From Marsupella aquatica (Eukaryota > Marchantiophyta): a stretch of 64,000 nt of DNA. The stretch is taken from assembly GCA_973895155.1 (NCBI GenBank), contig OZ316896.1:23250001-23314000 (forward strand). Reading direction: 5' to 3'. Every line of letters begins with the position of its first letter. The first letter of the stretch is position 1. The position numbers were made by a program, and so were the translations under genes. Below, in pieces: positions 10,873 through 20,646 of this stretch. The notes under the pieces are model-generated. The model was not told the origin of the DNA. It did not search any database and was given only the letters and a program-made list of their open reading frames with translations.

Positions 10873-13175
10873 ATGACCCTCACAGCCTTGGGATTTTGGA
10901 CCTTGTTTGGCGAGGTAGGTGCTAAGTTCTCCGAGACTTACTGGTACTCTTGCCCCAAGAAAGCCGCTTACGAACGAAGGTACGCGAAGCTGGTAACCAA
11001 GGTAGCACTGGTTAATTGCGAAAGGACAGCCATCACCAGGGATTCTAGCTATAACGAGCTACGAGACTACATCACCGAACTATATCTCAGCGAGGAAGGG
11101 CTTAGATCGGTAGCAGAGGCGATTCTTGAGGTTCCAGCTAAGTTCTTTAAGCTGAAGGGCAACCAGCGGCTTACTCAAGCGGAGTTCGACAAGATTCCGG
11201 GGTACCTAGACCAGCAGATCGCAGCCGAAAAGCGCCAAGAAGACATCAGCAGACAACGGGAAGCGGCGCGTAATCTCACGTTCCTCGGGGAAAGCTCCAA
11301 CGCCTTCAACTGGGATATGGCTACCCCAGCGCCTCAACCGATGACCACCGGAGTACCGCCGAACCAGTCCCAAGTCCGTCCAGTAATCAACGCGGAGTGT
11401 TCTTCGGGTTCCGAGCGAGCTAGTCCGCAACTCAAACAACGTCCTCGTAAGCGGTCAAGGACTACGACGGCCCCCGAATCAACACGGACCGACGCCACGC
11501 CTGCACCTGCCCCGGCAAACCCCCCGACCAACCAGACCCGACGGCCTTTGGATAACCCGAAGTCCAACTTATTACAGGTAATCCGCGTCCCCGAGGTAGT
11601 CTGGATCGCGATCAAGAAACTCGAACATGCGGACTATCTCAAGGAGCATCAGTTGGAGCGGTTCGCCCACTTACTATGGAGGCCGTGCGCCGCCGGGCCG
11701 AAGGAGATTTGTGAGTTCATCTCCATTTCGACATTGATGCGTCAACCACCAAGGTTTCGGGGCAGACCTTATCACTCACGGAGCATCGGTTAACGCAAAT
11801 TTTCGGCCTACCAACCGGGCCGGTGCCGGTGGAAATCCGAATTCGGGATAAGGAGTATACGCCGCGGCACTTCAAACCCGAGGGTAAGACGGACAACGAA
11901 TACAAGCAGGGGGCGTGCACCAACTTAACCTGTATGGAGCGGCTTAACTTCATACGGACTACCCTACACATGATTGAGCCACGATCCGAGATTTCCCTCT
12001 GCACGATAGTGCAGGTGGAACAGTACAAACGACGAAACTGGGCCCAATTCTTCTACCGAAGATTCTCGGGGGAGCTGAAGCGGGCTCAGGGAGGTATGGC
12101 TATTGGAGGGAAGACTTACTTGGGGAGTCATATCGCCATTATCCTCGCCTGGTACAAGGCACGGCGGGAGGCCAGAGGAAAGAATACGGCCACCTCAGCC
12201 CCGGGTAATGTCACCCCCGCCCCAGAGGAGGCAACCCCGACTACGCGGACTACTGTCCCTCGGACAAACCCTGAGCCGGAAGCCCCGACTAATACTCCGC
12301 AATCGCCCCCTGAGGAAATTCCACCGCCTCCTTCCGTTGAGCCTCCGCTACCTGCAGTACAACCACCCCCAATCCCTCCACCACCTGAAGAAACCTTCCC
12401 CTCCCCAGCGCTGACTACGGAGGAGCTCATTGCCCCTGCCGAGGAATCACCGGTACCCGAGAGGATGGAGGACTACCAAGTAGCCCCGGGGACCATGGCC
12501 TACGACCTGGTCCAGAAGTTTAGCCAGACTATGTCTGGGGAGTTGGCGACATACATCGGACAACAAGTCTCGGCGTACTTTCAGCCAGCCTTCTTCATGT
12601 TAGAGCACCAACCACGGATCGTCAGCCGCTTGGAAGAAGAACTCATGGCGAAGGGGAATGAGATCGGGCGTCTCCAGATGCTGGTAGAGCACCTCGAGGA
12701 GGAGGCAACGACCCGCCGTGAGGATTTAGTCCGCACTGTCGAACAGAGGGACGGACTAACCCAGGAGTTAAGCGGAGCGCAGGCCGAACTCAAGAAGCTG
12801 GACGACACCGTGCTTCAATTACGCTCAGAATCTTCGGCTCGGGTTACCAGCCTGACCGACCTCAACAAACAATTCCTGCAGGCAGCACAGCAGGTGGCTA
12901 GTCTCTCCGCCGAACGAGATAAATTGCTAGCGCAGGACCAGGTCCATCGCGATGCCATCGACCAGCTCAACTTGGAGGTGGCACGGCTCCAGACTGAAGC
13001 CGACGAAGCTGCAAACGAGGCGGAGGAAGCATTACGGGACAACAAGGCTTTGCAGGACCGCGTCACCCTGCTCGTCCTCCAGCGGGGAAAACCTGGGCCC
13101 ACCTCTGATCAAGGCGGCTCGAGGTCTCGCCCCGACAAGGGGACCAGCCCTGGTCCAACCACTGCACACACGTAA
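10873..13175 (+). pseudogene. LTR-embedded coiled-coil protein of the solo-LTR family
   Basis: Function unknown. Two frames, 10729-11793 and 11823-13175, are one gene broken by a missing base near 11721-11725. After that point the coding sense continues in the other frame (QTLSLTEHRLTQIFGLPTGP). The first ATG is at 10873; with one base restored the length would be about 767 codons. Domain order: an N-terminal helical region with FWTLFGE and SEEGLRSVAEAI; a basic RPRKRSRTTT patch; a central region with the TQIFGLP motif; a proline-rich linker (PPPIPPPPEE) around 12300-12400; then a coiled coil with heptads over about 12610-13080. The order and several motifs parallel the gypsy U3 protein (FWGCLFE, REAIKN, basic patch, AEVFGLP, coiled coil). 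Homology is inferred from architecture plus short motifs. Confidence 0.6.
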
Positions 13176-14158
13176 GGGGTAGTTAGCGAAGGGTAGAAGC
13201 AGGCGCCACGCGAGGCGGTTAAGTCAGCGGCATCTTTTAGTTAGGCGTAACGGCAGAATGACTATCATTAGGCGCCGATTAGCGGCAGTAGGAAGAATTA
13301 GGGCCGGTCAGTTAGGATCAGCCAACGTAGGATTGAGTCCATCAACGGACTAGAGTTTGTCAGTAGGCTTGGCCGCTGCCATTCCGGTTGGCACACTCGT
13401 AGTCGACGGTCAACCGGTCAGTGCAGCGCGACCGGTAGTCAGCAGTTAGTTAGTCAGTAGGTAGTACCCCGGAAGGTAGTATCCTCCGGTTCTCTTCCGC
13501 TACGGTAGTATTTAGGCTTCCCCTTCCGCGATGGGAAGGGGGAGAAGGCTTAGTTATCTCAGCAGAAGAAAGGCGAGGCACGGGGAGTCCCGGCCTGAGT
13601 AGGGTCAGAGCGTACCAAGGAGTGAGAGCCAGAGTCGAGCTTGCTGGGCAAGTGCGAGGCAGGGCCTCGTAGAGATTGGGCATCGACTGCCGTTGGGCCT
13701 GCTGACCCCCTTTGAAGTTGAGTCAACCATGTAAACTGATGCTTCGCTGAGTAAATGTAGTCTTTTCCCCTTAATGTTTCTGAGAGTAACTGGTGTTGTG
13801 TGTATGCTTTGTCCGGGCAAAGGCGCCATTTTAAGGGACGTACCGGGTGCGGACTAATGGTAGGGATTGCCACTCATTGCATGTCACAAGGTCTTGTCAC
13901 GTCGATGGCTTGAAAAGCCCCAAGTCGGGAGTTAGACCGCGTCACTAACTGAGGGAAAATTCCAGCGGTGGAAAATAAATATACCTATGACAAGTATGAA
14001 TTATGCGAGTGTTATACCAGTAAGTATAGCGGCTTAGCCCGACTTAGGGCTATTGAAAGTCACTACACACCTCCTTGCCCGAACCCTCACCCCTACTGGT
14101 GGTCGAGGTCGCACCACGACACTAACCCGGATTTAAGGCCCAGGGTAGGGGTGCGACA
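13176..14158 (+). other. Non-coding 3' part of the solo LTR
   Basis: No coding frame is supported. The stretch is rich in short GTTAG/GTCAG phrases (13190-13460). Towards the end it has GAAAATAAATATACCTATG (13971-13989), a plausible promoter or polyadenylation region, and the terminus GTGCGACA. By analogy with other LTRs this is the end of U3 plus R and U5; the boundaries cannot be placed from sequence alone. Confidence 0.4.
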
Positions 14159-15004
14159 GCAGACGTGGGGGAGGGAGGCGTGAGTGGGCAAGGCAAGGGC
14201 GAACCTCTAGAATTAAGATTAGGATCAGGACCAAGAGGCGGCCCTGACACTTAGATTAGTGGGATTGCGGATCCGTTGGTAAGAGCAACACTTGTGCTCT
14301 TGCCCCGTTGTACATAGGCAGATTACAATTAGAATATGTTGCAATGAATTGGTAGGTGAGTTGCCAGGATAAATACCTATGCAACGGGGAGTTCAGGCCT
14401 TTTTTCTTAAACAAGTTTTTAGTGCACCAGCAAGACTTAGTAAAAGAAGCTCTCGGTTAGTTATACAGTGAATTTTGTGTATATTCATGTTTCCTCATAC
14501 CCATGAGCTGAATAGAGTTGGCCTTCCGGCTTAGTTCGCAGATCTTGTGTATGAGAAGTATTGTTTGTATGAGAGTTTCACCAAGTATAACTTAGTCAGT
14601 AAAAGTCATTTTTCTATTTGTGTGTCGCATCAACTTGTATGAAGATTGCCCACACCAACTACAGGAGAGAAGGGGAGTAAGAAAAGTCATAAGAAGCAGT
14701 GAGAGTTGGATGTGTCGAGCTGAGAGAGGTCTTAGCGGGTACCCAAGCCAATTGGGCATCATTCTGGGGGCGGAATCCAAACATACCTGAAGGAAGACCG
14801 AAAGGAGAGGATAAGGAGAGGCATAGAGTAAGTTGGCAACATACCTCATGACCCGATGAAGGATCTGTCCAGTATATGTGGGTAAGGAATTAGCAGCGTC
14901 TCATGCCGATGAGCCACAAAACCGAACTTGGCAAGACCAAAACCGGTAGGAATTGGCTTGTTCTGGGAGGTTCTTGGGTCCAAAGGGCCATGGGACGCAC
15001 CACA

Positions 15005-16329
15005 AGAGTCCTGGCCCTAGTCCGTGCCAACAACACAGATTCAAATCCCTTGGCCAGGCTGGCTAGGGGGCGATGGCGTATTACCTTTTCATGCAAATCC
15101 ATATAATAAAGCATGACCAGAAGCTAGGATAAAGACCTTTGCTTGAGAGTGAAGCCTCTAGACCGGGGCACAACTACAGTTGGGGTGAAATAGGAAACAA
15201 TGGGCATCACAACACTCATCTATTTATGAGCAAACCTTGGGCATTCATACTACCCAAAAATGTTTTTTACAAGTATCTCAGCGTGGGCATACCGCGTACA
15301 ATATGTTGCCACGGGTTTTTCTGTGTTTTTCCCCCCTGTTGCTTGTTTTTTTCAGCCACCCGTACAATATCCGTACTGAAATCCTCATTTCAATGCACGA
15401 CGCTCATAAAGCAAAGTTTTTCATACGCGAGCCCTCTGCAAAAAACAAATCGCACTGACGTGTGTAGTGAAAAAACAATGTTACTTCGTAATCGAAGACA
15501 AGGAAAAAACACCGTTTCAAAGGCACCAGAGAATTTCTAAAGGCACCAGAGAATTTCTACTCCACAGATATTGTAAAATTTTATCTCAAATGAATTTATA
15601 GGATTTAATTCCAAGCACACACGAGAAATGTTTTTCTTCGCTCTGCACATATATTTGTCGTAGCATGGGTTTTTTTGTGTCTATTGGGTGTGTGTGTTTT
15701 TCGGTGTGGGCTGCTTGTTTTTCATTACAAATATGTCGGTGTGTGAAATTTCCTCCCAATATGTTTAGTGTGTGTAATTTTTTCCCCCAAAATAATGTTG
15801 TTGCGTTTAGTTTTAAACCCCCCATGTTTCTGTGTTTGTTTTTACATGCGGTGTTGGTAATTTTTTTTCTTTAATGCATTCTGTGCTGCCCGTTTTTTTA
15901 CGTGGTTTGTTTTTAGTGTTTTTTATGGGTTTATTTTCCCATGTGCTCCTTGTGTACCATATTTTGTGTAGGGGACCGTGTTTTTTTCCCTCTCATTGCT
16001 AGTTTATTTTGTATTTATGGTGGATGCGTTGTTTTATATTTTTTTGGAAATTGTCCAAAAAATTTCCAAACATATCCGTACATTCAACAATTCAATGCAC
16101 AGTCCAATGCGAATGCCTTACATGGACAGGCGGCCAGTTGAAGTGGCCGGTGTAACGTCATGGGTGGTTTACATTCATGCTATAAGGTCCTTTGCCAAAA
16201 GTGTATACATTTATAGCCGGTGTAAACTGTCGTAAGGCTATATAATTAGATATGTCGGTAGATATGTAAGTATATACGCAAGTAGATAAAGACATTACTT
16301 TTGGTTATTATTCCTTACTTGGTCAATGG
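15005..16329. other. Strand-asymmetric T/G-rich non-coding DNA
   Basis: No gene is supported. Between about 15600 and 16050 the plus strand is very T-rich with repeated TTTTTT and GTGTGT runs. A 20-bp unit, AAAGGCACCAGAGAATTTCT, is exactly repeated in tandem at 15519-15538 and 15539-15558. A GATTCAAATCCC near 15046 resembles a tRNA B box but has no tRNA fold around it. Confidence 0.5.
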
Positions 16330-16810
16330 ATTACCCCATCTCCTTCGACGTTTCATTATTGCATTACCCTGTCTCTTGCGTGCTTTCATTTCTGGAAAGC
16401 CCCCTGTTCCTTGCTGGGGTTCATTATGGGGGTTACCCTGTGTCCGTGTCTCCTCTCCAGTTTCATCACTTGATTACCCTATGTCTTTCTTCGAGGTTTT
16501 TTATTTATTTATTATTCTATGTCTTGCCCCGATATGAATTTTGTTCTGGAATACCCTGTGTCTTGCTGGGTTTGTTTTATGGAATACCCCTGTCCCTTGC
16601 TGGTGTTCATTATGGGGCTACCCGGTGTGTGTGTCTCCTCTCCAGTTTCATCACTAGATTACCCTATGTCTTTCTTTGAGGTTTTTTATTATTATTCTAT
16701 GTCTTGCCCCGGTATGAATTTTGTCCTGGAATACCCTATGTCTTGTTGGGTTTGTTTTATGGAATACCCCCTATCCCTTGCGGGGTTTCATTATTAGGTT
16801 ACCCTGTCTC
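16330..16810 (+). repeat. Tandem repeat array, period about 180 bp
   Basis: About two and a half units. GTCTTGCCCCGATATGAATT at 16521 recurs as GTCTTGCCCCGGTATGAATT at 16701 (offset 180), and CCCTGTTCCTTGCTGG at 16403 recurs as CCCTGTCCCTTGCTGG at 16587 (offset 184). All units share GGAATACCC, TTCATTATGGGG, TCTCCTCTCCAGTTTCATCAC and ATTATTCTATG. A single further unit is at 41172-41330, to the right of the CACTA element. Open frames across it are by-products of the repeat and look like no protein. Confidence 0.8.
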
Positions 16811-17022
16811 CTTGGAGAGGAGCAATTTCATCAGTTATCAGTGACTGATATCAGTCACCGACATTTTTTTGGACAATCTCGGAGACCTCTCTAATCAATC
16901 TGGGAGGTGTGATGCCTAGACAGGAATCACTCGGCCGGTTAAGTGGGTAAAGCAGGAAGGCACCCTAGGAACACCTTAGTATAGTGACAAAACAAGGAAA
17001 ATATAAACAATTAGGGGCAACC

Positions 17023-20000
17023 ATGGAACCCGGGCAGAGGCCGGAGGTAAGGCTGAGGGTGAAAACCCGATTAGGGTTAGGGCGCGTTAAGCGTCGGCGG
17101 CTAGGAAGGATCAACGGGAAGAAGGACCGGCAGAGGAGAGGGGTAAGGAGCGCTTGCAGGAGATGGTGGCTCATTTGCGAGCACGAACTAGGCAGACGAC
17201 TACGGGAGGCCAACTACTGTCAGTTGCTTAGGCAAGCACTCGGGGAGAGAGTAGATACCGACGATCAACCTAAGGAGGGTATGAGCAACGTCAATCAAGC
17301 GGCACATTTCTGGGGATGCCTGTTCGAACGGGCAACTGAGTACATCAAGACTTACGAGGACGAGGAGTCAGAAAGGGCAGCTCGAGAACGGCAGGAGCTC
17401 GCTCGATTGTGGGAGCTGCAGAAGACGGCTTTCTTAGGAGGCGAACTCATCAAGGACGAGTTCCTGTGGACGCCTACTTCCAATCAACTCGACGATCTTC
17501 TATTTTGCAAAGACAGCGTCGTCGGCATCCGAGAGGCCATCAAGAACTGCAACGACATACACTGGGAATTAAAGGGTAGCACGGAAAGGTGGACCCAGGC
17601 AACGGTGCTAGGAGAAACCTCCACGGCAGCAGAGATGAAGAGGAAGGGAGCCGTCAACGATGAAGCCACCCCGGCAAAAAGAACGAGGTCGGCGGCACCA
17701 AAGAAGCCAGCCGAGCAGCAGAGTAGGAGGCAGGGAGAAGCCAAAGAGGAGGAGGTTGATCCCATCAAGGCCATTCCAACCAGGGATGACACCTGGAAGG
17801 GCTGGGCGGCAACCCTACCGGTGGAGGTGCAACTACATTTTGCACGGGAGGAGGATGCATGCTTTACGGCCATGCAGACCAAGAAGTACCAAGGCTTCAT
17901 GGCCGGATCCGGCTTGGAGGCCTTTGTAAGATTACCATGGCTGAAGCCGGAGGTACCGGAGTCGGACCTATTAGAATTCGTGGGGTCATGGGAACCCGAG
18001 ACCAATTGCACGAGGATATATGGGAAGGATTTCTATCTTACTCCCAAGGTGATTGCCGAAGTGTTTGGCTTGCCGATGGGCAATAAGACCAAAGTTGATA
18101 CCAGGAAGACCTTGCCTGACAAGGAGTTCCGGTCGTTCCCCGGGCCATCAACGAAGAATGGCTTCTTCCGGAACACCTGCACCAACCCGCACATAGGAGA
18201 GATGATCGACTTCTTGCGGGTGACCATGCATTGTAACTTGCCGAGGGCAGAGATCGGCAAGGCACAGGTCTATCTGGCAGAAAGGCCAGACCCAAGCCGG
18301 GACTACAACGGGTACCTCCTCAACCAATTGAAGAAGATCTTAAAGGAGGAGCAGCAGGTAATCGGCATGGGGAGCGTGTCGCGGCTTGGCTATCACATGC
18401 CGCTGTTGTGCCGGTATGCCAGAGGTCAGACTTTTGCCCCGGTACTTCCCCTGCAGGTAAGGGCACCCGAGGAAGCTCCAACGCCGAGGCCGTTGGCTGA
18501 GAAGCCTCAACCACCTGTTAGTCCTACGATCGAGCAGGTGTTTAGGCCCAGGAAGGAAGACTTGCCGATGCAGCAACCAGGCATGCAGAGTCTGCTGAAA
18601 CTACTGGAGAAAGAAAAGAAATCGGCATCGGCAACAACAACGGCAACGGCAACAATGCAGGACACTACTACAGAGGTAGGCCTACACCGGCTCACAAGAG
18701 AAAACCCCTTTGCTGGAGACAAGGAGAGAATCAGGCCGGAATCCAAGCCAGGTGTTCGAATGTACGTGGGAACCTCAAGCTCCGAATCTGAGGCAGAATT
18801 GCCTGAAGCTCCTACCGAGGAAGAGGAGAGGGAGAAGCCGGAAATCCAAGAGGTAGAGGAGGCAGTGGAGGACTGCAGCCATGATAATTCCGGCTATGGG
18901 TCGGACCATCACGTTCCAGGAGTAAGGACCTGTGGCCGGTTTGTCCCCACACTTCCAAGGGTAGTGCGAGGGGACCCCAACCAGCAGAGTAGCCCTGAGT
19001 CTCCCCCACCAGATGTTGCTCCCCCGAGCTTCGACGGCATAAAACAGACGGTGCAGGAATTTCAGGAGCGAATCAAGCAGGAGGAAGAGGCCACCCTGGC
19101 TAAGGAAAAGGATTTACCAGGAGGAGATTGGCCGGAGGACATCAGGCGGCTAGCCGAAAAAGGAAGCAAACCTCTAGCCACGATTGAAGAGATCCGCAGG
19201 ACGGCTTGGGAGCAGAGGCCACGATGGGCGATGCCGATCACTTCTACTTACTCCACCTACGCTAAGAATAGAGCCATGGAGTATGGTGAGATGTGTGGGG
19301 AACTTGCGCTCGACATCTTTGGAGAGGAGTTGGAGGTAGGACCCTTTTTCCATAGGGAGCAGTTGGAGAAGCACCAATTAGAAGAAGCGGTGGCTTTAGA
19401 GAGAAGCAAGAAGGACGAGGTCATTCGGCGGCTTAGGAGGATGGGAGCCGAGATTGAAGATCTAAGGGCGGCCAAGAAAGCCCAAGATGAACTGCGGATT
19501 AAACGACATGAGCTGAACATCATGCAGGGGCAGTTGGACGCCGCGCAGGCTGATACTCAGAATATCAAGGATAAACTGACTCAGACGCAGGAAGAGTTGG
19601 CCGACACGATCAAAGAAAGGGAAAAGTGGAAGCAAGAGCTGAAGAATACAGAGGAGGCCCACATAACAGCCAACAGCCGGGCCATGGCGGAGACCCAAAG
19701 AAAGGAATGGGCGTTGAAAGGGGAGCTCGAGAAAATCCGCGGAGCCCTTGAGCAGAAGGAGGTCGAGTTAGGGAAATCCTATCAAGGGATTATGGCGCTG
19801 CAGCAGGAGCTTGCGTCCCTGACGGCCAGCTTCAAGGCCGACCTAAGGGAGAAGGACGAGATGCTCGAACAGACTTACGCCAAGATGAACCAGATGGAGT
19901 CTGTCATCATTGCAGAGCTCGACAAGGAGCTAAGAGCAACCCAGGAGGAGAAGGCTACCTTGAAGAAGGAATTGGAGGAAGCCCACAGGGAGCAGGAGGA

Positions 20001-20646
20001 GGCCAAAAACGAGCTGGAGGGGGCACGTAAGGACCTGGATGAAACCCAAGAGGAGTTGGAGGAAATCACGAGGAAGATGGAGAACCTACAGCGGCGGGCC
20101 GACAACCAAACAGAGCGGCTGAAGAAACAAGCCGCAGTATTTAAATGCTTAGCTGCAGCAGGTCCATCTCCTGTTGGGACAAACCAGTTACCAGGGGTGG
20201 TAATTGCCGAAGGACAAGCCGCGCCACCTGCACCAGTGCCGGAGGTAAGTGGGAAGGGGAAGGGACCAGCTGCCGAGCCACCAACGAAGAAGAAGCGGAA
20301 ACCTTTAGGGTCAAGGAGTAATACGACTTCACAGGCCGTGGTGATCAAGGAGGTAGACCCAACACCGACCCCAGACAGGGTCACGGCTAGGGATCCAACT
20401 ACCCTAGGGGAAGGGGAAGCCGAAGCCGTGAGAGTGGCTGAAGCCGAAGCCGTGAGAGTGGCTGAGGCCAAAGCCGTGGGTATTGCCGAGGCCGGTGTCG
20501 AGGCTGAAGCCGAAGGTGGACCCAGTCAGGTCGAGGGAGAGTTGACTCGGTCAAGGGCAGGTAATCTGTCAGTAGGCGGGCCAACGGCAGTGGCTGAGGA
20601 GGAAGTGTTGGGGGCGTCCATTGAGGATCCACCACCGGTGTCGTGA
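17023..20646 (+). CDS. U3-embedded coiled-coil protein of gypsy 1, 5' LTR copy (1207 aa)
   Basis: Function unknown; resembles neither Gag nor Pol. The start chosen is the ATG at 17023, in the context ACCATGG; an upstream in-frame GTG at 16984 is unlikely in a plant. Layout by residue: 1-60 very basic (Arg/Lys rich, VKRRRLGRINGKKDR); about 80-190 helical with HFWGCLFE; a basic patch near 220 (KRTRSAAPKK); about 260-470 a globular region with GSWEPETN and IAEVFGLPMG, whose pattern recalls plant mobile or putative plant transposon domains (tentative); 500-760 disordered and acidic (SSSESEAELPEAPTEEEE); about 780-1036 a continuous coiled coil; near 1090 the NLS-like TKKKRKP; then 8-residue AEAVRVAE repeats and the tail LTRSRAGNLS. 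Its position in U3 means it can be read from the 3' LTR, or from this copy only if a flanking promoter drives it. Confidence 0.8.
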   Translation: MEPGQRPEVRLRVKTRLGLGRVKRRRLGRINGKKDRQRRGVRSACRRWWLICEHELGRRLREANYCQLLRQALGERVDTDDQPKEGMSNVNQAAHFWGCLFERATEYIKTYEDEESERAARERQELARLWELQKTAFLGGELIKDEFLWTPTSNQLDDLLFCKDSVVGIREAIKNCNDIHWELKGSTERWTQATVLGETSTAAEMKRKGAVNDEATPAKRTRSAAPKKPAEQQSRRQGEAKEEEVDPIKAIPTRDDTWKGWAATLPVEVQLHFAREEDACFTAMQTKKYQGFMAGSGLEAFVRLPWLKPEVPESDLLEFVGSWEPETNCTRIYGKDFYLTPKVIAEVFGLPMGNKTKVDTRKTLPDKEFRSFPGPSTKNGFFRNTCTNPHIGEMIDFLRVTMHCNLPRAEIGKAQVYLAERPDPSRDYNGYLLNQLKKILKEEQQVIGMGSVSRLGYHMPLLCRYARGQTFAPVLPLQVRAPEEAPTPRPLAEKPQPPVSPTIEQVFRPRKEDLPMQQPGMQSLLKLLEKEKKSASATTTATATMQDTTTEVGLHRLTRENPFAGDKERIRPESKPGVRMYVGTSSSESEAELPEAPTEEEEREKPEIQEVEEAVEDCSHDNSGYGSDHHVPGVRTCGRFVPTLPRVVRGDPNQQSSPESPPPDVAPPSFDGIKQTVQEFQERIKQEEEATLAKEKDLPGGDWPEDIRRLAEKGSKPLATIEEIRRTAWEQRPRWAMPITSTYSTYAKNRAMEYGEMCGELALDIFGEELEVGPFFHREQLEKHQLEEAVALERSKKDEVIRRLRRMGAEIEDLRAAKKAQDELRIKRHELNIMQGQLDAAQADTQNIKDKLTQTQEELADTIKEREKWKQELKNTEEAHITANSRAMAETQRKEWALKGELEKIRGALEQKEVELGKSYQGIMALQQELASLTASFKADLREKDEMLEQTYAKMNQMESVIIAELDKELRATQEEKATLKKELEEAHREQEEAKNELEGARKDLDETQEELEEITRKMENLQRRADNQTERLKKQAAVFKCLAAAGPSPVGTNQLPGVVIAEGQAAPPAPVPEVSGKGKGPAAEPPTKKKRKPLGSRSNTTSQAVVIKEVDPTPTPDRVTARDPTTLGEGEAEAVRVAEAEAVRVAEAKAVGIAEAGVEAEAEGGPSQVEGELTRSRAGNLSVGGPTAVAEEEVLGASIEDPPPVS

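Larger units (their letters stand above)
10322..14158 (+). mobile_element. Solo LTR (3837 bp) of a second long-LTR family
   Basis: The segment begins TGTGACAC and ends GTGCGACA. It is flanked by the perfect 5-bp direct repeat GCAGA (10317-10321 and 14159-14163). It sits exactly between two pieces of the outer gypsy LTR that are contiguous in the intact copies (GGGAGGGCGG|ACGTGG). There is no gag, pol, primer site or polypurine tract and its ends are not direct repeats of each other, so a solo LTR is the simplest reading. An A-rich AAAATAAATATACC at 13973, near the 3' end, could serve as TATA or polyadenylation signal. It contains a long frameshifted ORF. Confidence 0.8.
9993..15004 (+). mobile_element. 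Old fragment of a long gypsy-type LTR, split by a solo LTR
   Basis: The outer sequence is 9993-10321 plus 14164-15004. It aligns in order with the last part of the 4.66-kb gypsy LTR: ORF tail, CTTTTAGGGAGGGC, then ACGTGG...GGCGTGAGTGGGCA, GGCCCTGACACTTAG, CAACACTTGTGCTC, GCTGAATAGAGTTGGCC, and the terminus CCATGGGACGCACCACA at 15004. It is clearly more diverged than the four LTRs further right. Just after the end comes CCTGGCCCTAG at 15011-15021, which resembles the primer-site start TGGCGCTAG of the intact elements, so it may be the 5' LTR of a decayed element and not a solo LTR. Confidence 0.7.

Noticed and set aside
15040-15060. tRNA gene suggested by GATTCAAATCCC
   Set aside because: No A box or acceptor/anticodon pairing could be placed around it.
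16301-16797. Overlapping hydrophobic Cys-rich frames (MDYPISF..., MSCPDMN...)
   Set aside because: They arise from the 180-bp tandem repeat being open in several frames at once. No start context, no domain.
16903-16907. GGAGG/GGGTG as a target duplication of gypsy 1
   Set aside because: Only three of five bases match, which is near chance for G-rich flanks.
16984-17022. GTG start of the LTR ORF, giving 1220 residues
   Set aside because: Plants rarely start at GTG. An ATG in the context ACCATGG lies 13 codons later (17023), so 1207 residues is the better call.
17080-17095. Telomere-like GGGTTAGGG in the LTR
   Set aside because: A single unit inside coding sequence, repeated only because the LTR is repeated.
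17484-18011. Long minus-strand frames inside the LTR ORF (also at 19875-20471 and the matching places in the other LTRs)
   Set aside because: They mirror the codon structure of the plus-strand gene, have low-complexity Ser/Leu-rich products and no motif. They are antisense shadows.
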